This document shows, in pieces, positions 17,414 to 25,591 of a stretch of DNA of 64,000 nucleotides. The notes below the pieces were generated by a model. It searched no databases, was not told the origin of the DNA, and was given only the letters and a program-made list of their open reading frames with translations. Made by a program: the position numbers and the translations under genes. The DNA comes from Catalinimonas sp038039535 (GTDB lineage: Bacteria; Bacteroidota; Bacteroidia; Cytophagales; Cyclobacteriaceae): contig NZ_JBBPHP010000007.1 in assembly GCF_038039535.1 (NCBI RefSeq), positions 1 through 64,000 of the forward strand, written 5' to 3'. Numbering within the stretch: the stretch's first letter is position 1; each line of letters begins with the position of its first letter.

Positions 17414-20400
17414 TTATTTTCGGGTGTATGCTTCGTTGGTATTCATGATACTGTTGGCGACTACTGCCAACGCAGCAAGTGCTGTTGGATTGTCAGCCTT
17501 TACCTCCTGCGCACCTACGTTTAGGTAAGCCTGCATGTCTTCCGGATGCTGCGCAAATTTCTCATACTCATCTTGGTAATGCGCCTGCAATAGCGCGGTC
17601 TCTTTCGCTTGAGGTTTGCGTCCGGTAATCAGGCGGAAGGTCTTTTCCAGTTTGTCTTCCGTGCGGGGAGTATCCATCCGCAATACTTTCTCCGCCAGCA
17701 CACGGGAAGCTTCCACAAACTGTGGATCGTTGAGCAGCACCAAAGCCTGTAAAGGCGTGCTGGTGCTGGTGCGTCGTACTTTGCATTCTCCTCTCTGCGG
17801 CATGTCAAAGATGAGCATGGAAGGGGGAGGGGAAGTCCGCTTCCAGATGGTGTAGATGCTGCGGCGGTACAGGCCTTCGCCTTCGGTTTGCAGATAAGGA
17901 TAGCGCCACGATTTATTGCTCAGCTCATCCCACAAGCCTTCCGGCTGGTAAGGGTACACACTTTCGCCTCCGGTCTTTTCTACCAAAAGGCCACTGATCG
18001 CCAGCGCATTGTCGCGTATCATCTCCGCAGGCAAACGGAAGCGGGGTGCTCTCGCCAGGTAGTGGTTTTCAGGATCCTTCTCTAACAGCTCCGGAGTGAC
18101 TTTAGAGCTTTGCTGGTAAGTCGCGGACATCACAATGAGCTTGTGCAGGGCTTTGAGGTCCCACGCATGTTCTTGCAGCCAGATTGCCAGGTAATCCAGT
18201 AGCTCGGGATGGGTAGGAAGATCACCCTGATTGCCCAGATCATCGGAGGTTTTGACGAGTCCTTTGCCAAAATGCAACTGCCAGATGCGGTTGACAATCA
18301 CCCTGGCGGTAAGCGGATTGTCATCGGCAAACATCCACTGGGCCAATCCCAAACGGTTACGGGGCAGACTGTCGGGAAAGCTGAATATCTTGTCCGGTGT
18401 ATCGGGTTGTACTTCTTTGCCATGCTGATTGTAATTGCCTCTTTGCAACAGATAAGAGGTGCGAGGTTCAGGCAGATCGCCCATCACCATGATCTCGGGA
18501 ATACTGTTCATCAAAGCATTCAGCTCATGGCGTGCCTGATCAAGCTTCTTCGCCTGAGCAGCATTTTTGTGATGAGCAAAGTAGTATTCAGCTAAAGCCT
18601 GTTCTGATACTGTTTCCTGTTCCAATGCTTCCCTTGTTTGCTCAGGCTGACATAGATAACGCACTTCCAGTGCGGTCAGCTGACGGTCGTAGATGCGGAT
18701 TTCGTCCAGACCACCTTCTTTCATAGGAGTGATCTTATCCCGGCTGCCCAGGTGGAAGCCCCGGAAAGCATAGGTATGGATGTTGGGTTCGTAGAGTATG
18801 CCTTTGTAGAGGTTGTCTACCACCACTTTGCGTTCCGCTTCCTGCCCGTTCAGGTAAATGCTGATGCCTTCGGAACGACTGGAACCATCGTAGGTAATGC
18901 TGATCCTGCTCCATTGTTTAGCAGGAATAGCTTCCTGGGTAGTAAGCTCTATCGCGTTCTGAGGCCAGGAGTGGGCCATGATGAATTGCAGTTTGTTGTC
19001 GCGGAGATAGAGAGAATAACCTTTCAAACCCAGTCGTACATCTTCGCAGTGGGTAAAGACGCCCGCTTCTTCATATACCGTATCGGGATATACCCAGAGG
19101 TCTACCGTAAAAGGCTCGGTTCTTTCAAACCAGCCGATCTTTTCGCCAAGCGCGATAGAATTATAATCACTGACAAAGAAAGCTTGGCCTTTCACGCCTT
19201 CTTTGATGACTGCTTCCTTTAGCGTAGCGGGTTTACCGGAATTGACAAGGTTGGCAGTCTGCGTATTTCCTTTCCCCAGGTCCGTAAAATCATCCAGCGG
19301 ATAGTAAGCCTGTAAACCCTGCTGTATATTTCGGGCTAAGTCTCTGCTCAACTGTGGTTTGCTTTGCTTCCATTGCGCAAAACGCTGCTGATCTTTGTCT
19401 TCTTCTAAGCTTTTTTCCTGCTGATGAATGAACTGCCTGAGTGCATTGATCTGCGCATCGGTCTTTTCATCACTGAGCAGCAGCGCCGGACCGGGCGTCT
19501 GGTCGGGACCGTAGACCGGGCTGCCCGACTCAAAGGTACTGTTGAAGAAAGCGAACATGCTGTAGTAATCCTCCTGCGAAACCGGATCGTATTTATGATC
19601 GTGGCAGCGGGCACATTCCAGGGAGAGACCGAGGAAGGCTTTGCCTAAAGTATTGGTACGGTCGGCCACATATTCTACCCGGTACTCTTCAAAGACAATC
19701 CCTGCTTCGGTATTGCGCTTGTGCAGTCGGTTAAAGGCAGTAGGGAGAATGTCTTCCTGCCTGGCATTGGGGAGCAGATCACCGGCCAGTTGGAGGGTGA
19801 CAAACTCATCGTAGGGCATATTCCGGTTGAAGGCCTCAATCACCCAGTCTCTCCAGGGGGAGAAATCACGGTGCTTGTCGTCCAGATAACCATCACTGTC
19901 GGCATAGCGGGCTACATCCAGCCAGTGGGCAGCCATACGTTCCCCATAGGCAGGTGAGGCCAGCAGCCGATCTACCAGCTTTTCGTAAGCATCAGGAGAA
20001 GTGTCGGCGACAAATGCATCTATCTCTTCCAGCGTGGGCGGAAGCCCGGTGAGGTCAAAGCTCAGGCGACGAATCAGCGTTTCTTTATCGGCTGCTGCGG
20101 AAGGACTGAGGCCTTTTTCCCCCAGGGTTTTGAGGATAAAAGGATCAATGTCATTTTTCACCCAGGATGCATGGGTTTCCGGTACAGCCGTTTCCTGAGG
20201 AGGAATAAAGGCCCAGTGCGGTTCGTACTGAGCGCCCTGCTCTATCCAGCGGACGAGGATGGCTTTTTCTTCGGCACTCAGGCTGAGGTTAGACGCAGGA
20301 GGGGGCATCTGCGTTTCGGGATCATGGCTGATGATGCGGTGATAGAGTTCGCTGTCGGATAGATCACCGGCGATGATGGCGTGCTTACCTGCGTTCTCGG

Positions 20401-20644
20401 GGAGTTCGGCGAAAGCAGCTTCCGCCACATCCAGCCGTAGACCGGCTTCCCGCTTTTCTTCATCCGGACCGTGGCAGGCGAAGCAGCGGTCGGAGAGGAT
20501 AGGCTTGACATGAAAGTTATAGCTGACTTTCTCGGGCAGACGATCTTCCACGGCCACGATCTCTTCCGGTTTGTCCACCTGGCAGGCCGACAGACAGCCC
20601 ATGGCTATTGTGGTGACGTACAGAAATTTCAGGTTGTTGCGCAT
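17414..20644 (-). CDS. PSCyt1/DUF1549/LamG/DUF1553 lipoprotein
   Basis: The 1076-residue product begins with a lipoprotein signal ending at LSAC (C21). A planctomycete-type cytochrome domain has C54, C57 and H58 in RCFACHG, so c-type heme attachment is expected. DUF1549 follows (about 155-365; ERMAAHWLDVARYADSDGY, CARCHDHKYDP), then a LamG-like jelly roll (about 460-650; GGLDEIRIYDRQL) and DUF1553 (about 770-1040; NRIWQLHFGKGLVKTSDD). It is transcribed directly ahead of the DUF1501 gene with zero spacing, so the two products probably act together in the envelope. The substrate is unknown. Confidence 0.88.
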   Translation of the reverse strand: MRNNLKFLYVTTIAMGCLSACQVDKPEEIVAVEDRLPEKVSYNFHVKPILSDRCFACHGPDEEKREAGLRLDVAEAAFAELPENAGKHAIIAGDLSDSELYHRIISHDPETQMPPPASNLSLSAEEKAILVRWIEQGAQYEPHWAFIPPQETAVPETHASWVKNDIDPFILKTLGEKGLSPSAAADKETLIRRLSFDLTGLPPTLEEIDAFVADTSPDAYEKLVDRLLASPAYGERMAAHWLDVARYADSDGYLDDKHRDFSPWRDWVIEAFNRNMPYDEFVTLQLAGDLLPNARQEDILPTAFNRLHKRNTEAGIVFEEYRVEYVADRTNTLGKAFLGLSLECARCHDHKYDPVSQEDYYSMFAFFNSTFESGSPVYGPDQTPGPALLLSDEKTDAQINALRQFIHQQEKSLEEDKDQQRFAQWKQSKPQLSRDLARNIQQGLQAYYPLDDFTDLGKGNTQTANLVNSGKPATLKEAVIKEGVKGQAFFVSDYNSIALGEKIGWFERTEPFTVDLWVYPDTVYEEAGVFTHCEDVRLGLKGYSLYLRDNKLQFIMAHSWPQNAIELTTQEAIPAKQWSRISITYDGSSRSEGISIYLNGQEAERKVVVDNLYKGILYEPNIHTYAFRGFHLGSRDKITPMKEGGLDEIRIYDRQLTALEVRYLCQPEQTREALEQETVSEQALAEYYFAHHKNAAQAKKLDQARHELNALMNSIPEIMVMGDLPEPRTSYLLQRGNYNQHGKEVQPDTPDKIFSFPDSLPRNRLGLAQWMFADDNPLTARVIVNRIWQLHFGKGLVKTSDDLGNQGDLPTHPELLDYLAIWLQEHAWDLKALHKLIVMSATYQQSSKVTPELLEKDPENHYLARAPRFRLPAEMIRDNALAISGLLVEKTGGESVYPYQPEGLWDELSNKSWRYPYLQTEGEGLYRRSIYTIWKRTSPPPSMLIFDMPQRGECKVRRTSTSTPLQALVLLNDPQFVEASRVLAEKVLRMDTPRTEDKLEKTFRLITGRKPQAKETALLQAHYQDEYEKFAQHPEDMQAYLNVGAQEVKADNPTALAALAVVANSIMNTNEAYTRK

Positions 20645-20970
20645 AAAAAATGCTTAATACTCTAAGCTCATGCTCATTAAAATAAGCGATTATTCGCGCA
20701 ATAGGAAATGATGGCTATAATAAAGTGCAGGGAAAGTATCGGGCTATGCTGATGGGGTGCAGACAAGCGTAAGGGTACGCGTTACACGCCCTGCGTCGCA
20801 AAAGCGCACCAGGGTAGGGTCATTCCGTAGCCACAGGCGGAGCCCCCGGGGCCCGGGAATCTTAACCACCCTGAATTTCAGAAGCTTTGGGGTACGGTCA
20901 AGATGCCTACGGCATGACCTGAAGGTTAACGTATGATCAATTTTAATTCTGCGATCTGTAATCTCCAATG
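20645..20970. repeat. GC-rich intergenic region with nested hairpins
   Basis: This stretch is clearly richer in GC than the flanking spacers. A hairpin at 20896-20919 pairs GGTCA and TGCC with GGCA and TGACC around a TAC loop with a three-base bulge. A GGGCCCGGG-type run lies near 20840-20860, and a GTAA/TTAC pair near 20770-20786. It looks like a short palindromic intergenic repeat, although I find no second full copy in this window. No ORF is supported. Confidence 0.4.
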
Positions 20971-21627
20971 CTACACCTTCTGAGTCGGGACGAGTATGCC
21001 CAGGCTTTCCAGTAGTTGAGGTTCATCGGCCAGGGCGATGCGGGCTACTTTCCGGAACTGTGACATCCACTTTCTTAGCTCCTTACGCTTGGCATCCCTT
21101 TGGTGCGTGGCATGCTGCGCCTCTCCTTTGCTTTGTTGCTGTTGCAAACGGGCGGCAGACAGGGCTTCCAGCATGGCTTTGGTCTGGGCCACTTCTTCCG
21201 GGCTGATGTTAAATTTACTGACTTGCTCCGCATACTGCTCTATCTTGGTATAGAAGGCCTTGATCTGGCCCATCAGGCCATGGAAATCCCCCTTACGCTT
21301 GCCGGGTAGCTGTAATTGTTCCAGTATACCGCGCTGACCTTCAAAGGCCATGCGGGCCCGCTTGCAGTGCTGCTTATAGCGTTGCATGATCTCCTTTTGC
21401 TGGGCATAGATACTATCGGTGCTGCTAAACTGCTGACCGTATTTGTCCTGCTTGACCGACTCCAGCATTTCTAGCTCTTCTTTGAGTACTTTACCTTCCA
21501 GCATTCGCTTTTGGTTGTAATTGAATGCCGCCAGTTTTTTCAGGATAGGCTCATGACTCAGGGCGTTCTCAATGGCGATATGCGCCTGCACTAGTTCAGA
21601 GGAAACCGTTCGTTTTTGCATGACCAT
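20971..21627 (-). CDS. Helical protein of unknown function
   Basis: The 218-residue product is rich in Lys, Glu and Gln and predicted almost wholly helical, with coiled-coil-like heptads around residues 35-105 and 150-190. There is no signal peptide or membrane segment. The C-terminal half ends in KWMSQFRKVARIAL and LESLGILVPTQ. I do not recognise a family. It lies between the GC-rich hairpin region and a 42-bp repeat array, both non-coding. A cytoplasmic, possibly nucleic-acid-associated or structural role is only a guess from composition. Confidence 0.6.
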   Translation of the reverse strand: MVMQKRTVSSELVQAHIAIENALSHEPILKKLAAFNYNQKRMLEGKVLKEELEMLESVKQDKYGQQFSSTDSIYAQQKEIMQRYKQHCKRARMAFEGQRGILEQLQLPGKRKGDFHGLMGQIKAFYTKIEQYAEQVSKFNISPEEVAQTKAMLEALSAARLQQQQSKGEAQHATHQRDAKRKELRKWMSQFRKVARIALADEPQLLESLGILVPTQKV

Positions 21628-21760
21628 CAGCGTTTTAGATTTTTACATGAATTCTCAGATTCCTCCAACAAATTTGGCGGCAGTATACACCGCAAAAGTG
21701 AGATGATACTGCATTTCATAGAGCATGCAAGGAAGTTGGGATATTCGTGCAAATTTTGGC

Positions 21761-22111
21761 GTGCCACTGCCGGGCTGCACAAACACTTATAAGGTGGCAG
21801 GAATGATTGTGTGGTACTGCACAATGAGTCCTGCCGGGCAGAACTTACATGGCACTTACATCCCTAAGACTTTTTGAGTGGCAGCCATGATTTTTCCAGG
21901 CTGCACAGTCCTTCCGACCTGGTCAAAACTGATATTTTTGGCCTGCAATGTAATATTTTACCAGGCAGAAATCATTGTGCAGCGCTGCACAATGAGGTTT
22001 GACCAGGAATATACGACTGTGCACCAGCTGCACAATCAATTATTAACCCAAAAAAGCCTTTCTGCGGACCTGCACAAACAGTTTTGCCCGAGTGCGAAAT
22101 GTAAGGAAAAG
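21761..22111. repeat. Degenerate array with 42-bp period and CTGCAC motif
   Basis: CTGCAC begins at 21775, 21817, 21901, 21985, 22028 and 22070, and CTGCAA at 21943: steps of 42 bases or multiples (one step is 43). Dyads centre just 5' of the motif. Arms CATTGTGCAGC and GCTGCACAATG at 21973-21994 form a perfect 22-base palindrome. Fourteen-base arms at 21798-21811 and 21820-21833 pair with two mismatches, and TGTGCA/TGCACA lies at 22018-22034. The rest of each unit has diverged. There is no constant repeat with unique spacers, so it is not CRISPR. An array of protein-binding sites is the simplest reading. Confidence 0.65.
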
Positions 22112-22530
22112 CCCGCTTAGAAAGCTTAAGCCAGCCAACCCAAGTGAGTAGTAGGGAATAAAGGAAGTAAGCTTTAGAGGGAAGGTAATGCTTTAAGGAT
22201 GAGAATGTATAAAACCAGGGCGGAACACTGCATTAAGCCTATGCTAAGCTTTGTATAAAACTTAAGCCTTACAGACTGCATATCAATACTTAGTGCCAGC
22301 TTATGGGAGAGTTTTTGGTTGCGTGTGCATCAAGGTAGTAGTACTATTGATGAGTGTAGTTGCACAGGAAGGTTTTAAAATTTTTATTAATAGTTATTGG
22401 AAAATACTCAAAAAAGAGGTTTTATTTATATTGGAGCTGATAAAAGTTAAAAAAAAGATTTACCCTAAAATGACAAAAAGTAGCTGGCTATAATATGCAC
22501 TATCTAATTGTTACTTGTAAGTAAAACAAA
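22112..22530. other. Spacer between the 42-bp array and the next gene
   Basis: About 420 bases with several loosely similar GCTTAAG/AAGCTTT words but no clear repeat unit. A 66-codon frame near 22293-22493 has no recognisable features and is not called. AT content rises towards the next gene. Confidence 0.35.
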
Positions 22531-23199
22531 ATGAAATCAGAAGTAGCTGTTATAATAAAATACAAAGGAAGTGGCTTTGGCTCATCATCAGAGCTAAAAA
22601 AAGAATATCTAGATACTCTAAAACTTGAATTAAAAGAAAATTACATTACTAATTCACAAGACATTGGTGGTCCACAAGCTGGTGGAATAGTAGATACAAT
22701 TGTAGAAATTTTCACTAATCAATATTTTCAAAAATTGACAGGAATAATTAAAGATGGATTAATATTTGACTTAATATTCAATGGTAGGAAAAGTATAGTT
22801 CTTAAACCTCTTGTAAAAGCATTTCAGAAAATAGAGTCTAAAACTGATTGTTGGGACTATACTCAAGTTAGATTTTACTTTGATGATACAGTTGTCGTCA
22901 TTTATGGCTCTGGTAAACTCTTCACATCAGTTGTTGGCAAAGTGTTCCCTGAATTAATAAAGCATATTGGGACTTTAGGGAAAACTGGATCTGGGATGCC
23001 AAGCAGAATTTGTATGCCGATTCAAAAAGCAAATTGGGTAGAAGGTGGTGTAGATAAATGGATTTCCCCAGCTGGAGACGGAGAAAAATACTCTGCCGAA
23101 GAATGTTTGACATTTTGGGGACTTGAATTTGGTTCTAGAAATGACAGAAAGATTTATGATGTTCAAAATCAAGAAATATTGAACATTGAATGGGATTAA
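22531..23199 (+). CDS. Hypothetical protein, low-GC accessory gene
   Basis: The 222-residue product has no signal peptide. A hydrophobic middle (about residues 75-95, FQKLTGIIKDGLIFDLIF) is too charged to be a sure membrane helix. The second half has alternating strands (VRFYFDDTVVVIYGSG). The gene is noticeably more AT-rich than the genes before 21.6 kb and stands alone with repeats on both sides, which suggests acquired DNA. I recognise no family. Confidence 0.55.
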   Translation: MKSEVAVIIKYKGSGFGSSSELKKEYLDTLKLELKENYITNSQDIGGPQAGGIVDTIVEIFTNQYFQKLTGIIKDGLIFDLIFNGRKSIVLKPLVKAFQKIESKTDCWDYTQVRFYFDDTVVVIYGSGKLFTSVVGKVFPELIKHIGTLGKTGSGMPSRICMPIQKANWVEGGVDKWISPAGDGEKYSAEECLTFWGLEFGSRNDRKIYDVQNQEILNIEWD

Positions 23200-23375
23200 A
23201 AAACTACTGGTATTAAGGGGTACAAAATATATGATTGTTTGTGTTTCTAGTAAGTATCAGTTTCTTAGAAAACTAAGCCCCAACAGACAAGCACTTAGCA
23301 CTTAAATTCTTCAAGTTTTATACCGAAAATATTTATTGGAACAGAATTCTAACAAGCAAACAGCAGATTATTAAT

Positions 23376-23594
23376 ATGAAATATTTTGAGTTTAAGTACA
23401 AAGTTACTGATAATGGACAAATAATTAATCAAGGAGAAGCTTTGTATTATACTAGTGCCGAACAAAACATTGATGAAATGAAAGATGTAGTTAGACATAT
23501 AATAAATGACAAAGAAGCAGTAATAATTATTTCTTTTGTAACTGAATTAGATAGGCAAGTTTATATTCAAAAAGGAGGGTATCAAAATGTTTAA
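23376..23594 (+). CDS. Small hypothetical protein
   Basis: A 72-residue product, MKYFEFKYKVTDNG onward, with an alternating beta-strand/helix pattern and no signal peptide. It is AT-rich like the preceding gene and 176 bases from it. A palindromic repeat starts within ten bases of the stop. Its small size and lone position resemble accessory or immunity-type genes, but no family is recognised. Confidence 0.45.
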   Translation: MKYFEFKYKVTDNGQIINQGEALYYTSAEQNIDEMKDVVRHIINDKEAVIIISFVTELDRQVYIQKGGYQNV

Positions 23595-23601
23595 AAACCC
23601 C

Positions 23602-23757
23602 CTCTCCCGCAAGTTTAGCGTAGCGTAACTTGTGGTAAGCACCGCAGATATTATTCATCATCGGCATTTGTAAGAACATCATTAATCGCACGGTTAGGGC
23701 CGCCCCGGCAAATCGTGATGCTCCAACAGGGCAGTAGTTTTACAAATCAGTTATCTG
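23602..23757 (+). repeat. Dispersed palindromic repeat, copy A
   Basis: The unit starts with a hairpin, CAAGTT (23610-23615) and AACTTG (23627-23632) around TAGCGTAGCGT. Next is a 51-base block (23631-23681) identical to 24365-24415, then a 44-base core (23677-23720), then CCAACAGGGC shared with copy B. The core is inverted relative to copy B. No protein is encoded. Confidence 0.8.
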
Positions 23758-23811
23758 CTAAAGTGGTCCATTTAGCGTTTCACTCAAACTTGAACCAGCT
23801 GGGAATTTAAG
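23755..23811 (+). repeat. IS-end-like repeat, copy 1
   Basis: TGCTAAAGTGGTCCATTTAG and the following TTTCACTCAAACTTGAACCAG match, with about ten differences, a second copy at 25427-25477 in the same orientation. GTGGTCCA words resemble the ends of some transposons, which I infer only from appearance. The two copies bracket a lipoprotein gene, repeat copy B and an Rpn nuclease gene. Confidence 0.5.
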
Positions 23812-23885
23812 TTATCTTAGGTAATACAAATAAGCAGAAACGGCTTGACAGTAAAAGCCTGATACTAACCTAAACGCTATTTGCC

Positions 23886-24305
23886 ATGAATAACTTTCTG
23901 ATTAAAAATACATTTAGAACAAACAATTGGTCAATCAGTATGGGCGGAGGATTGTCCAGAAAAGTAGTTATCAGCTCTACAAAGCTATTGGTGGCATTGC
24001 TTATGCTTTGTTGTTCCTGCGAAGAGAGAGCCAGCTTTGCGCCTGATCAATTTCAGGAAGATGAACTTACCCAGGAGGAGATCACCTTAATCCAAAAAAG
24101 AGAAAGTCTGATCATCAAATACTTTGGCTCAGTAAACTCATTTAATGAGGCATTTCATAAAGCCTTGGATAAAGATAGGATTAACAATCATAAAGTAGCC
24201 TGGTCGGGTGATGAGGTGAGTGCTGTATTGCTGGAGATTTTTGAGGAAAGAGCCAGTACTCAGGATTTCAAAATTTTTGAAGAGCTTCATCATTATAGTA
24301 GATGA
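23886..24305 (+). CDS. Small hypothetical lipoprotein
   Basis: The product has 139 residues from this start, or 121 from ATG 23940 (MGGGLSRKVV), which sits closer to the signal peptide. The hydrophobic segment ends at LCCSC, a usable lipobox. The mature part is acidic, with ELTQEEITLIQKRE and a helical C-terminus. No family recognised. It lies between two copies of the palindromic repeat and inside the pair of IS-end-like repeats. Confidence 0.5.
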   Translation: MNNFLIKNTFRTNNWSISMGGGLSRKVVISSTKLLVALLMLCCSCEERASFAPDQFQEDELTQEEITLIQKRESLIIKYFGSVNSFNEAFHKALDKDRINNHKVAWSGDEVSAVLLEIFEERASTQDFKIFEELHHYSR

Positions 24306-24312
24306 TTATCTC

Positions 24313-24497
24313 CCTATCCCGCAAGTTTAGCGCAGCGTAAACCCTGAACTGGATTCAGGGTAAATGTGGTAAGCACCGCAGATATTATTCATCATCGGCA
24401 TTTGTAAGAACATCACGGTTTGCCGGGGCGGCCCCAGCCGTGCTATTAATGATGTTCCAACAGGGCTGTAGTTCAAATATATTCGTTATCTCCCTAG
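24313..24497 (+). repeat. Dispersed palindromic repeat, copy B, with inverted core and insert
   Basis: Same outer parts and order as copy A (CCCGCAAGTTTAGCG, the identical 51-base block at 24365-24415, CCAACAGGGC). The 44-base core at 24411-24454 matches the reverse complement of copy A's core at 40 of 44 positions. The entry hairpin is interrupted by ACCCTGAA/TTCAGGGT around CTGGA (24341-24361), itself a hairpin. Confidence 0.8.
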
Positions 24498-24565
24498 ATG
24501 AAAAATACCGAAGCTGCATTATCTAATTTTATATTTTCATAGCTGATCTTTGAAATCTAAAAACC

Positions 24566-24573
24566 TATCTTTG
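24566..24573 (+). promoter_or_regulatory. Candidate -7 box of the Rpn gene
   Basis: TATCTTTG fits the Bacteroidota -7 consensus TAnnTTTG and ends four bases before the ATG, which would give a nearly leaderless transcript. No TTG box stands at the usual distance upstream, so confidence is low. Confidence 0.35.
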
Positions 24574-24577
24574 ATAT

Positions 24578-25417
24578 ATGGACAGCAAAGAGAAATATAT
24601 CAATCCATTTACTGACTTTGGCTTCAAGAAACTTTTTGGAACGGAATTCAATAAAGAGTTACTCATTGATTTTCTGAATCAAGTATTAGACGATAGAGAG
24701 CGTATTCAGGATTTGACGTATTTGAATACGGAGAATTTAGGTAATACGGAAGCTGATAGAAAGGCGATTTTTGATCTCTATTGCGAGAATGAAAAGGGAG
24801 AGAAGTTTATCATAGAGTTGCAGAATGTGAAGCAACAGTATTTTAAAGATCGGAGTATTTTCTATTCCACCTTTCCCATACAAAGCCAGGCTCCCAAAGG
24901 TAAGGAATGGGACTACTATTTGAAGGCAGTATATACAATAGGAATTTTAAATTTTAGTTTTCCTGATCAGAGTGAGCAAGAGCGATATTTACGAGAGGTT
25001 CAGTTGATTGACAAAGAGACCCATGAGGTTTTTTATGAAAAGTTGACCTTTATTTATCTGGAAATGCCCAAATTCAGGAAAGAAGAGAATGAACTAATAA
25101 GCCAATTTGACAAGTGGATGTATGTATTAAAGAACCTGCACCATTTGCAAGATAGACCCGTTAAATTACAAGAGAAGGTATTTGAGAAATTATTTTCAGA
25201 AGCTGAAGTAGCTAAATTAAAACCAGAAGATATGAAAGCATATGAAGAAAGCCTGAAAGTCTATAGAGATAATTATAGTGTTATTGAAACTGCTAAAAAA
25301 GAAGGTAAAATTGAGGGAATGATTGATGTTGCTAGACAGATGAAAAAGGATGGACATCCCATAGAAATGATTGCTAAATATACTGGCTTAAGAGAAGAAC
25401 AAATAGAAAAACTTTAA
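24578..25417 (+). CDS. Rpn-family PD-(D/E)XK nuclease/putative transposase
   Basis: The 279-residue product opens with YINPFTDFGFKKLFG, a hallmark of Rpn/PF12784 proteins. The PD-(D/E)XK core is seen in KAIFDLYCEN (the Asp) and FIIELQ (the ELQ motif, about residues 82-87). The C-terminus, with KEGKIEGMIDVARQMKKDG, is the usual helical tail. Relatives such as E. coli RpnA promote recombination and cut DNA; how this group spreads is poorly known. The gene stands alone between repeats. Confidence 0.88.
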   Translation: MDSKEKYINPFTDFGFKKLFGTEFNKELLIDFLNQVLDDRERIQDLTYLNTENLGNTEADRKAIFDLYCENEKGEKFIIELQNVKQQYFKDRSIFYSTFPIQSQAPKGKEWDYYLKAVYTIGILNFSFPDQSEQERYLREVQLIDKETHEVFYEKLTFIYLEMPKFRKEENELISQFDKWMYVLKNLHHLQDRPVKLQEKVFEKLFSEAEVAKLKPEDMKAYEESLKVYRDNYSVIETAKKEGKIEGMIDVARQMKKDGHPIEMIAKYTGLREEQIEKL

Positions 25418-25426
25418 GTGAATTTT

Positions 25427-25477
25427 TGCTGAAGTGATCCATTTTGCGTTTCATTCAAAATGAACCAGATAGTGTAG
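25427..25477 (+). repeat. IS-end-like repeat, copy 2
   Basis: TGCTGAAGTGATCCATTTTG and TTTCATTCAAAATGAACCAG repeat the sequence at 23755-23811 in the same orientation. It starts ten bases after the Rpn stop codon. Confidence 0.5.
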
Positions 25478-25591
25478 TAAGTTTCCCAAGGCGCGGCCTC
25501 ACAGAGCAGATGTAGCAGTGCATGATTTGTGCCTGGGTGTAGCAATTATTGCTGAATTGTTATAGCTTGTAGGTTTTGAACGCACAACAAG

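Noticed and set aside
21878..22120. An 80-codon forward frame through the CTGCAC array
   Set aside because: Its open length follows from the 42-base period; the peptide is low-quality and the units diverge without regard to codons.
22293..22493. Small forward ORF of 66 codons
   Set aside because: Composition follows the AT-rich spacer and no protein features are seen.
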